Assembly: GCA_002803225.1 (NCBI GenBank)
Contig: NXFV01001556.1
Coordinates: 92,919-156,918 of the forward strand
Source of the DNA: Gamarada debralockiae
Lineage: Eukaryota > Ascomycota > Leotiomycetes > Helotiales > Hyphodiscaceae
Length of the DNA: 64,000 bases
Direction of reading: 5' to 3'
Position 1 is the stretch's first letter; the number at the start of each line of letters is the position of its first letter. Of this stretch, positions 33,538-45,087 are shown in pieces. Position numbers and translations under genes: made by a program. The notes under the pieces were generated by a model, which saw nothing but the letters and a program-made list of their open reading frames with translations, was not told the origin of the DNA and searched no databases.

Positions 33538-34834
33538 GTTGATTGCTGCAGCTGTGAAGGGTATTCGTAATCTCAACCTGCTTCAATTGATGTTGGAGTC
33601 TCTTGTTGTCGCGGTGACGACAGCATCGACGCGCCGAAAGTTATACACGCAGCAGCCAAGAAATCGCGGTCGGCGAATGACTCAAAAGACATGCAAAAGG
33701 AAAGCACGGCTTCACGTTACATCTGCGACGTCGATATGTATGATTTATAAGAAAGGTTTGCACTTATCTTTCCTACCGGACGCAGTTCAACGACTTCCCT
33801 AACTGCTTGATTTCCAGGTGTAGGACCTCGTACCGCAACCCAGCGCGAATGATTTACGTACGAGATGGAGTGGAGCAATTTTAAGCGATGACAGCCCGCT
33901 ATAAATTTAGCGAGCGAGCCCCTGGAGGTCCTCAGTGATGGAAACGGTCTCATCAGTGCGGGGTGGCTCCGGTCTGATATACTGTATTGTGGGCTCCGGG
34001 CAAGGTGACTTAAGCAGAAAAGAAAATTTACCAGCCGGGGTAGGTTGAATTATTTGCTCCGCTTGCAAAGAATGTCCATGTTCTTCTCTTTCTCACCCTG
34101 GTAGCACAATGTGCCATATAAACTGGCGAGTTGAGCTGAGTCTCTTCGGAGTGCAAGCACCAGCTTTAAAAGAGGGATAGCGGTTATCTACTGCCTTCTG
34201 CGGACCTTTATAAGCCACCCGATACCAAGGTTCACTCCTTTTGTTTGGAAGCGTTTGGGTGGTGTTGCCGAACACCAATTAAAATTTGTGAGCTGTCTTT
34301 ATACAAGGAGAGAAGTTCTCTCAGCCTAGGTCTTCCATTAAGTATGGGACTGATCCATCAAATTCAATATCTGAATTCAGAAGACATTGCCAATATACGG
34401 TAGTAGCATGTTGCAAATGTATTAATGTATTCTTTCTCTTCTCGGCAGTTCAGGCAGAATTTATAGAACGGATGATTCTTTCCCAAACTGGTGAGCTATC
34501 TCAACAGATGGAATTAGAACAGAACTAAAGATCATAAATAAGAGCAATTGTCAGCTCAAGATGCAGTTACGCTTCAAGCGGAATTTGCATCGGCACAGCA
34601 ATTAACATTGATTAATAAAATGGAAGAACTGCGGCACAAAGTCCTCTGTACATACACAACACTGGGCTCGGGAACTTAAAACGAGAGCACAAAGTGAGTA
34701 TATGTGATTCTTGAGTTCCCAGAAGTGCAGCCGACCAGTTCTGAAAGCTTCTGACAGAGTTCAAATCCTGCAATGGATTTCTCCGAAACCGTATCGACAG
34801 TTCCATAACACACATTCGCGAATTATCACTCTAG
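33538..34834. other. Intergenic region with no supported gene
   Basis: Short ORFs only. No clear repeat or RNA gene. Confidence 0.4.
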
Positions 34835-36051
34835 GGACCTGGAGAGTGGATATTTAATGATGACGCGTCTATGAGATGGGACCATCGACTTGTATTTTCA
34901 GTGCTTTGGATATATGGGAGAGCAGGCTCCGGAAAGACCTCGATTCTGTGAGAGAATTCTACCACCAGGACTTTCTTGTTTACTGACAACTAACAGGAAG
35001 AGCTTGCGGCATTACTCGCCGTACACCTGCGCAGGCGAAATTATAAGCGAAGCACAACCCCTTTGAAACCCCTACGATAAAACTCAAAGAAAAATTCTTA
35101 AAAATAAAGAAGAGCTCTTTGGGGATACTCTTTATGATTATAAATAATTATGTGTTTTCGGAATTAAAACTGACATAGTGGTTGTAGAGTAATAACGCTG
35201 TGCATATCGGCTTTTTGTGGATTTTGCAAGTGAACGGCGAGTAATGCCGCAAGTTCTTACAAGAGCCATTGAGTACATTGAGGATAGAGAGGGCTCAACC
35301 GACATGATCACACGAGTACTTTATTATTGCAACCGTGGCAGACGCTCGCAACAGATCATGGCCAGCATCTTCCGACAAATTTGCACAAATTTGGCCAACA
35401 TACCGACGGCTGTCATTGACAAGCACAGAGAAGGAGAAAAGTCTGCATTCTCCTCTGCACAGCTGGACTACGAGATCTAGCTGGAGCTCTTCCTCGATCT
35501 AACAAAATTGTATCACATTACATATATCTTCATCGATAGCTTGGACACACTCGAAAACAATGAAAGACGTCTCATTTTGAGCTTTTTGAGAAGCAAAATG
35601 TCGAGCGGTTTGAGCTAGTTGCTGTTCAAAATAACGATTTCAAGCACTGAAGAGAAGTCCTTCCGGAAGGGCGTCGACATTGCTGACGGCGAAATTTGCA
35701 AGATAGAGGTCACTCCGACTCTCATTAGAAGAGATATCAATGTCGCGGCCCTCGAAAATTGGAAATAGTGCGGGACGTATCGACAGTACTCGCAGCGATA
35801 TCGGACGAGGATATCGAGGGAGTCAGAGAAGAAACAATGAGCTAGGAGTGGAATTCGTGAATGACTATCTCGATTCTTGTCCTGGAATCATCTTGAGCGA
35901 ATCCTACCACAGGTTCACAGATCTTTTTAAGTATCTGGAAGAGGAAATGTCTCTCCTTGAGGAGCGAATAGGGGACGCCAAAGACGCTGGGGATACTGAA
36001 GATGCTGGCAAGGCTGAAGACACTGTAGAGGCTAGTGATCTATTTCTATGA
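34835..36051 (+). pseudogene. Decayed NACHT-domain NLR fragment
   Basis: 34835-34950 reads G-P-G-E-W-I-F-N-D-D-A-S, then a Walker A motif in V-L-W-I-Y-G-R-A-G-S-G-K-T-S-I-L. A stretch with stops (34950-35215) interrupts. 35217-35480 continues as R-V-L-Y-Y-C-N-R-G-R-R-S-Q-Q-I-M-A-S-I-F-R-Q-I-C, ending in TAG, then Walker-B-like Y-I-F-I-D-S-L-D near 35525 and a D-I-N-V-A-A-L segment near 35735. The 3' part (35740-36051) is acidic repeat-like sequence (D-A-G-D-T-E-D-A-G). Several stops and frame changes show it is dead. It is a different lineage from the NLR at 2155-7307, judging by the P-loop context. Confidence 0.65.
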
Positions 36052-36806
36052 TTGATAGGAGTATGGATAGCTTGTTTGGCCCATAGTAGAGCACGGGAAA
36101 GTTCATGTTACTACCTATTTCTCTCATTAATTGGCTTTACTTCTTCCCTTCAAGTTTTAGAGACTTCCGCGTGATTTGGTAGAGAGCCTTGACTTTACAA
36201 ACAATGCAGAAACCACGGACTTGGCTTCATGGATGCCCAACAAACACTTGTAACCCATTCCTTTTACATTTTATTACGAGAGGAAAAAGGGACCAGAAAT
36301 ACTGGCTGGAATTAAGAGCGGATAAACGAACGCAGTTGTGCAATTAAACTGTAGACAGAAAAAGAAAGCAAAATCGGCATAGCGATTGAAGAATTGAGGA
36401 GAGGCATCGTGCCTCTTCAGCCTTGTCATTCAGCAATAAAGACTCCATTTTCCAGGCCTGAAGCGTTGCTGCGGCCTTCGTCGAGTTCAGAATAATAAGA
36501 AATCGATGGCCCCATCTCCATTCAAAGGCATCATCCTGACTGCACGCCTTGATCTAATTCCTCAAACCCAGAACAAAAACAATTCCTCAAACCAGCTTCC
36601 TCATTCATCAAAACATAACATCACAATCACCATCTGATGTTGTTGGCCGTATCTCGCATGGTGTTCAGGACAAATCCAGGGAGCGCTGCAAAAACCTTAA
36701 TAATCCGCGAGCCAACCAGGGTGCGATGACGTCCCAATTCCCCAAATCCTTTGTCATATAAAAACAATATGTGCGTCCATACTTCTAGAACACAGGATCG
36801 GAAATC
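36052..36806. other. Intergenic region upstream of the Dabb gene
   Basis: No coding support. AT-rich with short low-complexity A-runs. Confidence 0.4.
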
Positions 36807-37390
36807 ATGACACTCGTACACATAGTCCTGTTCGAATTCAAGCCGTCGACTGAGAGCGATGTTATTCAGGATGTAAGGGCTACCTCCCGTTGAGTGATTG
36901 CGGGGTGATGCGCGGGGTTGTTGGGCCTCATGTTCTGTCTTCCTTTGGGCATGAAGGTTTTGTATTCGAGACAGGCTGATGGTCTATGGTGGGAAATAGG
37001 TCTGCAAACGCATGCTAGCCCTCCGAGAGAACTGCATCCATCCTACGACGAAGAAGCCTTACATACTGGAAAGCACAGGCGGGAGAGATCATTCACCTGA
37101 AGGACACCAAGTAGTTGCTTCCCCCGTCCCTACAATCTTTGCCCCCTCAGAGCTTCTCGCTGCTTTTCCGATGCCCTTTCAAGAATATAAACGTTTGGGG
37201 AATATTAGCTGATTGGTATCTGCGTGAATAACAGGGTGGATTCTCACACGGCTTCGTATCCCATTTCGCAAACGAAGAGGATAGGCGGTATTACTTGGAG
37301 GAAGATCCGGCGCATTTGGCCTTTGTAAAGAGTTTAGATGGGATTATACAGAATGTTAGGGTTGTTGACTATACACCGGGAGTGTTCTGA
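36807..37390 (+). CDS. Dabb (stress-responsive alpha-beta barrel) domain protein
   Basis: Three exons, each a multiple of three: 36807-36872, 37000-37110, 37235-37390; 110 aa. It starts M-T-L-V-H-I-V-L-F-E-F-K-P-S-T, the classic first strand of the Dabb fold with the conserved H-I-V-L-F-x-F-K. It continues as L-A-L-R-E-N-C-I-H-P and G-G-F-S-H-G-F-V-S-H-F-A-N-E-E-D-R-R-Y-Y, then D-P-A-H-L-A-F-V and ends V-V-D-Y-T-P-G-V-F. Dabb proteins are small dimeric ferredoxin-like folds linked to stress response or polyketide/olivetolic-type cyclisation; the role here is unknown. The introns are 127 and 124 nt, long for this window, and no single open frame covers the gene. Confidence 0.9.
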
Positions 37391-37679
37391 GATGGACAAG
37401 GGATAGATCGAGAGCACTTGTGAGAGAAAAGGGTATGTTGATGGAGGCATTATTGCGGAATGCGCCCTACGCGACGTCTCAAAAAAGATGTGGATGATGT
37501 ACGCCAAGTATTGAATGAAGCAGTCATGATGCCTTCTTTCATTTATACTATGTACTCATACTCATACGCCCGTCTAACAGCTCTAATGCTGGTTCATGCT
37601 GGTATCCAAACGCCGTCCCAATGCCAAGGCAACGCTCACTAAAGACGGAGTGTAGTCCGAGAGGAGATTTATTCGTTCG

Positions 37680-38487
37680 TTAAACCATAAAGGATTCGCC
37701 GCAGCCGCATTGTTCCTCTATCATCCTATTAGCTAAACTCTCTCATATGCTGGAGGAAGGTCATACTTATGTTGGGATTTCTAAACACAAATCTCTGGTT
37801 CAATTTATCCTCTACCCAATCCATCTCGCTGCCAATAATACTGAACAGCGCCTTGCTGTCGATCAGAACCTTCACTCCATCCTGCTCGACCTCTTCGTCA
37901 AATGCTCCGGGCTTCTCCACGTACTCGAGATTGTATGCCAAGCCACTGCATCCACGATTCCGTACACCCACTTTGATAAGCTTCGGGTCCGGTTGATTCA
38001 GCAGTGCTCGAATCCGGTTCACTGCACCAGGCGTGAGGTGCATAGCAGCCTTTCGAGCTCGCAGCTTTGGTCTCGGCTTCGCTCGGGGCTGTGTCAATGT
38101 TTGCGTCGTAGGTTTCGATTTTTGAGCTTCCTGCTCCGTGAGACTAATACTCGGTTTCTGTTCTGCCAGTCTTGAAGAATCGATTTCGTATTGTCCGGTC
38201 TGCTTAGGCGGTCTTGTGTCATTGACTTGTGGTATCCCTCCCGCAATAGATGTATCTGGGATGTCGACATTTCGGGGCGGCGGAGGTTCAGATCCTAACG
38301 AATACGGCTGATATGCAGTACTTGTTTGCATCTTCCGCTTCGAGGACATCCGCGAGGTCTGCGAGGAGGAAAAGGAGCGAAGGACATGTTGGCATGGTCG
38401 TAGAGAGGAGGTCGCCGGCGAGGAGGCAAATCGGTATATAATGCTTGACGATGATGTCAACGGCGCCAGAACTCGTTGCGCAGACAT
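37680..38487 (-). CDS. ISA1: Mitochondrial iron-sulfur cluster assembly factor, ISA/IscA type
   Basis: Exon 1 is 38487-37767, intron 37766-37718, exon 2 37717-37680; 252 aa. The in-frame TTG at 38643 is not a start; ATG at 38487 opens a Ser/Arg-rich mitochondrial presequence (MSAQRVLAPLTSSSSIIYRF). After a low-complexity linker the A-type carrier domain follows: M-H-L-T-P-G-A-V-N-R-I, G-V-R-N-R-G-C-S-G-L-A-Y, and the terminal C-G-C-G-E-S-F completed by the second exon (N-P-N-I | K-E-Q-C-G-C-G-E-S-F-M-V). All three conserved Cys are present. Isa proteins act late in mitochondrial 4Fe-4S cluster maturation. Isa1 is favoured over Isa2 by the K-V-G-V-R-N-R-G-C-S-G-L block, but this is not decisive. 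Confidence 0.92.
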
Positions 38488-39109
38488 GTTGGCAATTGTC
38501 TGGGCAGTGTAGAGGGTCGTTTCGGTGCGTGAGAGGGTGAAACACTGGCTATGAACGTTTGGAGAATAGAGGAGTTGGCATTTGGAGGTCGCTGAATGTT
38601 TATGAATAATATCGGTCCACTTCAAGGCTGTTCGGCTCAGCAATGAGCTGATTCGGTTCGCGAAGGGGAAGGGGAAGTGCCCGCCGACAAATCAGAGGCT
38701 TTGAATTTCTAAGCTCTTTTGAAAACGTAAAGATGATGAACGGGTTTCAAATTTATGACAGACTCACGCAAATGTTATGAAACTTCTAAGCATCCCATTA
38801 ATAAATCCATTGGGACTACATGAGGCTTAGCAATCGGTTTTTCGTAGAGATTTCTTTCAGCCTCTTCAAAAGAACCCCATGTGACGCAACGTCTCAGCAA
38901 ATTTTGGGTGTGAAACGAAAATGGCGCTAGCCTGATCTGCATGAATCCCTGTCGTTAACGCGACTGCCAATCTGGGGTCTACGAGTATGGAAAAAAGTCT
39001 TGAAGCCATTCAATAATTCAATAAATCAATACAAAGCCAAATCTTGTCGGCAGTGGCTTAAATACTTCCTCTCCTTTCCAGCTCCCTAAAGCTTATTCTA
39101 CCATGAATT
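38488..39109. other. Divergent promoter between ISA gene and ARMH3 homologue
   Basis: 622 bp between two divergent ATGs. No further feature seen. Confidence 0.5.
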
Positions 39110-41292
39110 ATGGAGCCATCTCCTCTCACACAGCAAGCTCGACCTGAGGTGTTCCAGCCCAAAATTGTAGAGCTCTATGAGGCTTTGTTCAAGGTGGGGG
39201 ATATGTATTAATCTTTACTACGATATGCGCAACTGACATTTAGACAGGATGAAGACGACCACGAGAAATCAGAAGGCTTCTGGAGAGAGTTCTTCCTTTT
39301 GCGACCAGATAAAGCCACGTTGCACCGAATCCTTCAGGATTTGAGTCCAGACGATTTGTTGCATCTTCAGGTATGAGGTCGGGAGAGGGCGCCGAGAAGA
39401 ACGAGGTCCTAATTAGGATACAGGCGCAAACAAGACAGCTATTTTCAAGGGCAGTAGGATGCATAAAAGCTGGAGCTGGCCCAGCAGATGGCCATGCTCT
39501 CGATGTAAGATCCAGACAGGCATCCCTTTGGATACGAGGCTGATTAAATAGACCATTACAGCCTTTCTTGCATCAGTCCTCCCAAAGAAGTACACGAATC
39601 CGAGCTCCGATATAATAAATGTTCTGGCAGGATTGGATCAAGTGGATGCCGTCTTCACTGAGTTTGTCGCGGCGCTGGACGTCACAATACGAACAGGAAG
39701 AACTTGTAAGTGGCTTGATTCCGGAAGCAGATACTGATGCTAATATAACTGCAGTGGACGTGCGGCAGAAGGCTATTGAGGTAGCATTGTCCGTCGTCTC
39801 CGGCTCATACCAAACCAGTCTCCTTTCCTACTTCACACATCGAGATCTTTTCCCTTCTCTCATGAAAGTAGGTACTGCCCTCCCTGGATCCAAAGCCTTT
39901 TTGACTGACCTCGGAAGTTTATACAAGATTCAGATACCACTTCCCGGGCATTCGAACCTTTTACTCTTCTCGGACTTCTAGCAAATTACAACAAATTTGA
40001 ATTTCAAAATCCATACCGGTTACGACTTGATGACTTCGTTAATGAGGGAACTATACAGAAGATAATTAGATCTGTGGGAAATACATGCACGGCCGGACGA
40101 GGAAAATATGTGGCAGTTCAGGATGACCTACCAGAAGGTTGGATGATCACCAATACCCTCAGCATGATAGGATTGGGATCAATTGCACCTGGCGCAAAAA
40201 CTGCGCCTCCGACAATCGATCCTGAGGTAGCGAAGGAAATGTTTGCGAAGCTGTAGGTCCAGACATGCTCTTCTGTAGGCCAAAGCTAACATTCCGTGCA
40301 GCCCTGGAAGTGAAGCGGCGGTACTGCTCGCGACATACGACTTTGCGCATGCGAATAAGCTCTTCTGCTTCAATTTCGTCACATTACCAGCGGAGAAGGG
40401 TATCGAAGCCCCTCTGAGCAGCTTCCTATCCTTTACGTCCTACCTCCTTCAACATGCGTACTCATCCGCGCGGACTTCACTATACTCCCACCTAAACCTT
40501 CTCATATTACGGCTTCTAATAGAAGATCAAGTGTTATGCAAGAGGATATGCAGTGATGAGAGCAAAATGACTGTACGCTTATGTCGGCAACGGCAACCGT
40601 ATCTTCCTTTAGTTCGAAGCGACAGGATCTTTGCAGCTAGCATATTGGACACCATGATTGATGGGATCAACCATAATCTCAGACGGCGCCTGGACGTGGA
40701 TCTATACATTCTCTTCATCGGAGTGATTCTGCGGCTGATCTCCTATTTGTCACGGTCTAGGACACGACTCAACTACCACTGGTCAGAACTCTTTCGATCA
40801 CTTCTGTCGCTTGTCCGCTTCCTCACCACCTACACGGCCGACCTGAAAAATCTCACCCACATCGAAACTCTCCTGGACAACCTCGTGAATTTGATAGCTT
40901 TGTCTCTCTCAGCTGGCGAGTCTTTCCTTCCCAGTCCAGCGGCATACGATGATCTCTTCTACAAACTTGTTGAGACTGGGGAAATACTGGTGAAGTTCAG
41001 GGACAGCTATGACCTGGGAAAGCGGCCAACAAGCTCGATAGGCACTCTGATCAGTGTGAGCACACATTATAAGGAACTTCTAGCTGATGGAGCATCAGGC
41101 AAGAGGGTAAAGAATTTGACAAGCGCACAAGTTGCTGGAGTTATCAAGCAGGGCTATGAAACCTTGAGTATTCAAGCCAAGGAAGGATTAGACAGCTGGG
41201 ACAAATATCGGGAGGCTGACGAGAGAGTCTTCCTCAAGAAAATGGCCCGAGCAGTGGTTGGCGATGTCAAAACACTCATCACAGAGGTTTGA
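39110..41292 (+). CDS. Armadillo-like helical domain protein, ARMH3/C10orf76 homologue (DUF1741)
   Basis: Seven exons: 39110-39193, 39248-39370, 39424-39504, 39552-39705, 39755-39867, 39918-40252, 40302-41292; they sum to 627 codons (626 aa). It starts M-E-P-S-P-L-T-Q-Q-A-R-P-E-V-F and reads F-K-D-E-D-D, F-W-R-E-F-F-L-L-R-P and L-F-S-R-A-V-G-C-I. Later landmarks are V-S-G-S-Y-Q-T-S-L-L-S-Y-F, F-E-P-F-T-L-L-G-L-L-A-N-Y-N-K-F-E-F-Q-N-P-Y and the DUF1741 C-terminal part (L-L-I-E-D-Q-V-L-C-K-R, D-L-K-N-L-T-H-I-E-T-L-L). Animal ARMH3 binds GBF1 and PI4KB at the Golgi; a Golgi or Arf-related role in fungi is inference. The all-helical composition fits the fold. Intact. Confidence 0.9.
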
Positions 41293-42894
41293 GCCACAGG
41301 AATTATGACTTTGTATTACCACACGTGACCACGAAATTGACGCTTCTGTTGCCAAGTGATACCCAGTTATTCTTGTGGACGACCCTGGCGCCTAAAGCAT
41401 CTTAAAATCCAGCTGCCGCATGTCTAAACGCGCTGCTTCAGGTCTAAAATGGGTTGAAGCTATTGGGGCCAGTCGTCTGCGACCAGCGCTTCCAGAACTT
41501 GCATCCAAACATCCACGGCCAATCAACATATGCCGATGAAGACCAGATGAAACATCCGGCTCAAGCCGCTGTCGTTGTAGAATTGACCCGAACTCATACC
41601 GAAGGTGAGTCACGAGCTTAATGGTCGTTCTAGATGTGGCACGTTGCAGGCTGCGCCTCTATGATCATCGATAAAATTTCTTTGTTGAAACAGGTTTGTT
41701 GAAGATCCCCAGAAAAGACAGGGGAGGATATCAAGTTTCAAAAGGGACCCTGATTCTCGTGATCTAAGCGAATTATCGTCATTCGTCGTCGCCTCCAACC
41801 TAGCTCGGTCCGAGAACTTCACGACTCTGTTCCTGTGCCTGCCATGGATGCACCACCCATCTTGAAAGGCAGGGGAGATTGGGCCAGAATGCGGGGCCAT
41901 AAGCACAGCCACCCATTTCCACGGGCTTCTTGTGTGGCTTCGATTGCGTCAAGCTGCATTGTGGTGGTCGAGATGCCCATCGAAGTTGACTTCGACGAAT
42001 AAAGGAAGAACAACCCCCAGCGCCGGGAGGCGATTTCTTCGAAAGATGGGCACCATCAAAGTATCGCACCGCTCCCCGTCGGTGTCCCCTTGCAAGAGAA
42101 TTCTTCTGATATTGGTATATGATAAACCTCCTGCCCGAGGTTCATCAATCGCCAATCCCTCCTCCGATATCAGGATCATCAATCGCAAGTCAAGTTAATC
42201 GGGAGCAATTATCTACCAGTCTTACTGAGCATACGAATAAGTGAGACGTCGGCAGCTTTACCTCAGGAATACTTCAGCCTCGTCTCGTCGCCTGATCTCG
42301 AACATTTCAGTCGAGTCGCCTGTCAAAGAATCGACTGGTCGTGAGAGCTTCATTGTCCAAGCGCCTATTTTTGGGGTCGCGGCTGCAGCAACAAAGGAAA
42401 TCGAGTCAATGTCGAAACACCAAAACATTAAGTACTCTTAGCGCATGATCACTTTATTTTGGATTGGAGACAAAGCATTTCTTTTTGTTTCGGATTTTCG
42501 AGTCTTCGAGTCGGGTTTAAAGTGTACGTCCAGTCCACTTTTCTTTGTACAGCTTTTCTCGAGTCCTCTTCTTATGACCAGCCTATTCACTTTGTTTCCT
42601 ATTGTCAACAATCATCCATTGTCTCCTCAATAATTCTTATTCTTCCACGACCACTCATCGCAAACAACAATGCATTCTTAATCCTAGTCTGATTATTCAC
42701 GAATTCCATTTGTCATTTCAATATTCGGCGATTCATCGACTTCCATCACAGTCGTACAACTTAATTCTTCAACCTCCTCTTGTACCACATCAAGATATTT
42801 TTTTTCGCTTTAGACAAGAACTTCATAGAAAGATACACATACTAAGATGTCTCCGCTGGCTGGACTTAGACATTTCATAGCGTCACATACAGAG
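41293..42894. other. Intergenic/5' leader region upstream of PRM1
   Basis: No supported gene. The last 350 bp (42530-42890) are strongly pyrimidine-rich, as in many fungal core promoters and leaders. Overlapping short ORFs at 41392-42441 have no motifs. Confidence 0.45.
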
Positions 42895-45087
42895 ATGTCT
42901 TCCGCAAGGAATCAACAAGGCTTCCCAGCCGTCCCATCAACCCTCAACGCTGGCGATCACGAGATGCGAGACTACTACGCAGATCACAGCGGACCACCAA
43001 ATACAACACCTTACTACACCCCATATCTCGGTCTTCGAGCACGGTTATCGCAAGTATGGATCAACCGATGGACGATCTTACTGGCCCTCGTCATATGCCG
43101 CCTGGTTCTGGCTATCAAGGGTCTCAACTACGACATCGCCAACGCCAAGACAGAAGCATTATCAGCATGCACGAGTGTCGAGAACGTTGGTAGCGCCATG
43201 GCTTCCATGCCTCATTACCTCTCGGAAGGTGTCAATGCCCTCGCTGCCGATGGGGTCACCAAAGCCGTCAACGGATTGATGGACATGTTGATGCTCACAG
43301 TCACTGGAGTTGAGGAGATCATTCTCTTTGTCATAAACATGATGACTTCGACTTATGTCTGTCTCATCACCTTGGCTATCACTGGCAGCTTGGAGGTCGC
43401 CATTCAAATGATCGAGGATGTCGGCAACTTCATGAACAAGTCAATCAACTCCATCACTGGCGAGATTTCTGGCGACCTTACCAGCTTCCAGTCAAGTCTG
43501 AATAGCTTCCTGAGCGATCTCAACATCGGTGGCATTTTCGGAGGTTCAAAGTCACCTCCAACCATCAATTTGTCCTCCCAGATCAATTCTCTGAATAGCA
43601 TTCAGATCGACCCTTCGACAATGGATTCAGATCTTACCAAGCTCAACGCGTCTCTGCCAACCTTTGCTCAAGTCCAGAATTTCACCAACCAGGTGATCTC
43701 GTTCCCCTTTGAGCAAGTAAAGCAGCTCATCAATCAATCCACCGCAGCCTACACCTTCGACAGTTCCGTCTTCCCAGTTGCCCAGAAGCAATCTCTTACA
43801 TTCTGCTCGGACAACTCGGCCATCAACGACTTCTTTGATGGACTTGTCAAGGTCATCTACGAGGCACGAAAGATATTCATCGTTGTGCTTACAATCTTGG
43901 CTATATTGGCCTGCATTCCCATGGCCTTCCGGGAGATCTGGCGCTGGCGCACAATGCAACAGCGAGCTATGTTACTTCAGAAGCATGCTTTTGATCCTAT
44001 GGACGTCATCTACATCGCCTCGCGACCATACACCACCACTGCAGGTATCAAAGTTGCTTCCAGATTCAAGAGCACAAAGCGTCAAATCCTCACCCGTTGG
44101 TTTATCGCATACGCCACTTCACTGCCTGCTTTGTTCGTGTTGGCGCTCGGAATTGCTGGTCTCTTCAGCTGTCTCTGCCAATACATCGTCCTGAAGACCA
44201 TCCAAAAGGAAGTCCCCGTCCTCTCCAACGAAGTCGGAGGTTTCGCCAACACCGTCGTCAAAGCACTGAACAATGCATCCGAAGCCTGGGCTGCCTCAGC
44301 AAACGGCGTAATCAACAGCACGAACGCCAAGATCAACTCCGACGTCTTCGGCTGGGTGAACATCACCACCAACGCCGTGAACGACACGCTCAACGCTTTC
44401 CAAAGCAACATGACCAGCGCCCTCAACGAGACTTTCGGCGGCACAATCCTCTACCAACCTATCCTTGGCGTCTTCAACTGCCTCATCGGCCTCAAGATCG
44501 CAAGCTTCGAGAAAGGCCTCACATGGGTATCTGACAACGCACATGTCACATTCCCGGAATTCAGATCAGACGTCTTCTCCTCGGGAGCAGCCGCAAGCAT
44601 AACCAACAACTCCTCCGCAACTGACTCCTTCCTCAGCTCTCCCGGCGACGTCGCCGGTGACGACATCACAAACGCCATCGTCAAAGTCGCCGACAAACTC
44701 CAGTCCGCCATTGCAGAAGAAGCTACCATCTCGGCCTGTGTAGTCGGGATCTGGTTCCTGATCGTGCTCATCGGCCTCTGCCGCGCAATCTTCGCCATGC
44801 TCGGTCGCGACAAGACGCGCGGTGAAGGCGGACCCGTAGGCTACACCGGTGACAATCGTCTTGCACCCTCTCCGCGCAGCCCGAACAGGAATGATGAGTC
44901 TAAGTTCCCGCAGTTCGGAGGACCGATAAGTTCCGTGCACCCGCAGTATAGTAGTGAGGACATGTATGGATCGGGTGCGCTGGTGGATGAGAAGGTGGGG
45001 CGCGTGGGACATAGGAGTGTGGAGGCTAGTGTTAAGCCGGGTCATGAGAGAAGTTCTAGTTATGGGTATTTGGATGGGAAACGATAG
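42895..45087 (+). CDS. PRM1: Plasma membrane fusion protein PRM1
   Basis: A single exon; from ATG at 42895 (M-S-S-A-R-N-Q-Q-G-F) it gives 730 aa. An in-frame ATG at 42847 would add 16 residues; the later start matches the usual N-terminus (F-P-A-V-P-S-T-L, then H-E-M-R-D-Y-Y-A). Hydrophobic helices are seen near residues 59-76 (W-T-I-L-L-A-L-V-I-C-R-L), about 155-180, 325-345, 405-430 and near 625-650, with long extracellular loops rich in Asn glycosylation sites and conserved Cys (A-C-T-S-V; F-C-S-D-N). The tail is cytoplasmic and Ser-rich. Prm1 is the multipass glycoprotein acting at the plasma-membrane merger during yeast mating and hyphal/conidial fusion. Intact. Confidence 0.95.
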   Translation: MSSARNQQGFPAVPSTLNAGDHEMRDYYADHSGPPNTTPYYTPYLGLRARLSQVWINRWTILLALVICRLVLAIKGLNYDIANAKTEALSACTSVENVGSAMASMPHYLSEGVNALAADGVTKAVNGLMDMLMLTVTGVEEIILFVINMMTSTYVCLITLAITGSLEVAIQMIEDVGNFMNKSINSITGEISGDLTSFQSSLNSFLSDLNIGGIFGGSKSPPTINLSSQINSLNSIQIDPSTMDSDLTKLNASLPTFAQVQNFTNQVISFPFEQVKQLINQSTAAYTFDSSVFPVAQKQSLTFCSDNSAINDFFDGLVKVIYEARKIFIVVLTILAILACIPMAFREIWRWRTMQQRAMLLQKHAFDPMDVIYIASRPYTTTAGIKVASRFKSTKRQILTRWFIAYATSLPALFVLALGIAGLFSCLCQYIVLKTIQKEVPVLSNEVGGFANTVVKALNNASEAWAASANGVINSTNAKINSDVFGWVNITTNAVNDTLNAFQSNMTSALNETFGGTILYQPILGVFNCLIGLKIASFEKGLTWVSDNAHVTFPEFRSDVFSSGAAASITNNSSATDSFLSSPGDVAGDDITNAIVKVADKLQSAIAEEATISACVVGIWFLIVLIGLCRAIFAMLGRDKTRGEGGPVGYTGDNRLAPSPRSPNRNDESKFPQFGGPISSVHPQYSSEDMYGSGALVDEKVGRVGHRSVEASVKPGHERSSSYGYLDGKR

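Noticed and set aside
41392..42441. Series of 60-100 residue ORFs on both strands between ARMH3 and PRM1
   Set aside because: Mutually overlapping, no motif, no splice continuity.
43778..44813. Several ORFs over 100 residues overlapping PRM1 on both strands
   Set aside because: Shadows of the GC-rich PRM1 coding frame.
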